From: Sphingobium baderi
Lineage (GTDB): Bacteria; Pseudomonadota; Alphaproteobacteria; Sphingomonadales; Sphingomonadaceae
Length of the DNA stretch: 64,000 nucleotides
NCBI RefSeq assembly: GCF_001456115.1
Contig: NZ_CP013264.1
Coordinates: 2,250,501 to 2,314,500, forward strand
Reading direction: 5' to 3'
The notes beneath the pieces were generated by a model, which worked only from the letters and a program-made list of their open reading frames with translations, searched no databases and was not told the origin of the DNA. The translations under genes and the position numbers were made by a program. Below are positions 63,212-64,000 of the stretch, one piece after another. Position 1 is the stretch's first letter; every line of letters starts with the position of its first letter.

Positions 63212-64000
63212 ATGGCTACTGCCGCCCAGAAAATCATCCTGTCGCCTTCCCGCGACATCCCCTTCAACAAGCTCGTGCTCAGCCAATCCAACGTCCGACG
63301 TGTCAAGGCCGGCGTCTCGGTCGAGGAACTGGCCGAGGACATCGCCCGCCGAGGCACGCTCCTCCAGAGCCTCAATGTCCGCCCGGTCCTCGACGCCAGG
63401 GGCGATGAGACCGACATGTATGAAGTTCCCGCCGGCGGTCGCCGCTATCAGGCGCTCGCCATCCTCGTGAAGCAGAAGCGTCTCGCCAGGACCGCGCCTG
63501 TGCCCTGCGTCGTGCGTGATCCCTCGACGTCGATTCTCGCCGAGGACGACAGCCTCGCCGAAAACACCCAGCGCGTGCCGCTGCATCCTCTCGATCAGTT
63601 CCGGGCCTTCTACGACATGCGCCGCAAGGGCATGAGCGAGGAGGAGATCGCTGCCGCCTTCTTCACGACCGCGCAGGTTGTGAAGCAGCGCCTGCGTCTG
63701 GCCTCTGTCTCGCCCACGCTCCTCGGCATCTATGCCGAGGACGGCATGAAGCTCGAAGAGCTGATGGCCTTCACCGTCAATCCCGACCATGCCCGCCAGG
63801 AGCAGGTCTGGGAGACGGTCCAGACCTCCCACAATCGCCAACCCTGGTATATTCGCCAGTTGCTCACTGAAACCACGGTGCCGGCCACCGACAAGCGCGC
63901 CCTGTTCATCGGCATCGAAACCTATGAGCAGGCGGGCGGCAGCGTGCTGCGCGATCTCTTCCAGACCGATAGAGGCGGCTGGCTTCAGGACCCCGCGCTT
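63212..64000 (+). CDS. parB: ParB/RepB/Spo0J family protein (partial, cut by window end)
   Basis: 263 codons visible with no stop before the window ends. The ParB N-terminal nuclease-like domain (NKLVLSQSNVRRVKAGVSVEELAEDIARRGTLLQSLNVRPV) is followed by VPAGGRRYQALAILVKQKRL (the GxRR box). ENTQRVPLHPLDQFRAFYDMRRKGMSEEEIAAAFFTTAQVVKQRLRLASV is the helix-turn-helix region. It is preceded by the structured leader. No parA lies in the window, so it may act in nuclease-type or regulatory roles as in plasmid ParB-like proteins. Confidence 0.9.
   Translation, partial: MATAAQKIILSPSRDIPFNKLVLSQSNVRRVKAGVSVEELAEDIARRGTLLQSLNVRPVLDARGDETDMYEVPAGGRRYQALAILVKQKRLARTAPVPCVVRDPSTSILAEDDSLAENTQRVPLHPLDQFRAFYDMRRKGMSEEEIAAAFFTTAQVVKQRLRLASVSPTLLGIYAEDGMKLEELMAFTVNPDHARQEQVWETVQTSHNRQPWYIRQLLTETTVPATDKRALFIGIETYEQAGGSVLRDLFQTDRGGWLQDPAL

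Larger units (their letters stand above)
43649..64000. mobile_element. Integrated island (ICE or genomic island), left part
   Basis: Begins at attL with an integrase and an excisionase-like gene in the first 2 kb, then a toxin-antitoxin pair, a restriction module, imuAB-dnaE2, ardC and parB. ardC and parB are typical of conjugative plasmids and integrative conjugative elements. No conjugation genes are inside this window. The right end is not visible, so the element may be an ICE, a mobilisable island or an integrated plasmid. Confidence 0.8.

Noticed and set aside
1..64000. CRISPR array, rRNA operon or IS transposase
   Set aside because: No regularly spaced repeats, no rRNA-like sequence and no DDE transposase frame were seen; the only recombinases are the island integrase and the RIT trio.

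Overview
The window looks like chromosome of a GC-rich alphaproteobacterium, most likely a sphingomonad. The evidence is the many flavin-dependent, SDR and P450 catabolic genes beside a TonB receptor, a RegBA-type redox two-component pair, an alphaproteobacterial-type LexA box (GAAC-N7-GAAC), and short GC-rich intergenic repeats. It falls into three blocks.

Block 1 (about 0.2-27.2 kb) is a catabolic cluster. It has two cytochromes P450, two ketosteroid-dehydrogenase-like flavoproteins, three Old Yellow Enzyme-type reductases (two of the long FadH-like form), four related SDR dehydrogenases plus a fifth SDR tail, two LLM flavin oxidoreductases, a SnoaL-like protein, a DUF1330 protein, a VOC protein, an aminoglycoside-phosphotransferase-fold kinase, an O-methyltransferase, an orphan CoA-transferase alpha subunit, a TonB-dependent outer-membrane receptor and two TetR regulators. 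Together they suggest uptake, oxygenation and ring desaturation or reduction of a hydrophobic polycyclic or terpenoid-like substrate. The substrate cannot be read from the sequence.

Block 2 (27.2-43.6 kb) is core chromosome: tRNA-Gly(CCC), then a bo3-type quinol oxidase operon (cyoABCD) run together with SURF1 and RegB/RegA-like genes through 4-8 bp overlaps. After it come an MFS transporter, a family-2 glycosyltransferase, an ammonium transporter, two DUF2807 proteins, hemB, a gamma-carbonic anhydrase, a small lipoprotein, a small membrane protein and a class I aminotransferase. Intergenic palindromic repeats flank hemB and precede the next block.

Block 3 (43.65 kb to the end) is the left part of an integrated mobile island. 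It starts at a 53-bp 3' fragment of a tRNA-Leu(CAA) gene (attL), followed by direct repeats that look like integrase arm sites, a tyrosine integrase and an excisionase-like gene. Cargo is a RelE/HigB-like toxin with an Xre antitoxin, a mod-res-nuclease restriction module, an imuA-imuB-dnaE2 mutagenesis cassette behind a predicted LexA box, an unknown gene, ardC (anti-restriction) and parB (cut by the window end). The ardC gene is split by a recombinase-in-trio (RIT) element of about 3.34 kb, which entered directly after the HELGH metalloprotease motif.

The most unusual signal is a two-stem RNA-like leader directly in front of both ardC and parB. The outer stem, the AGAGG loop and the position next to the ribosome binding site are the same in both copies. 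The inner stem differs in sequence but pairs in both, with four fully compensated base pairs. This looks like a structured cis-regulatory RNA shared by the island's early genes.
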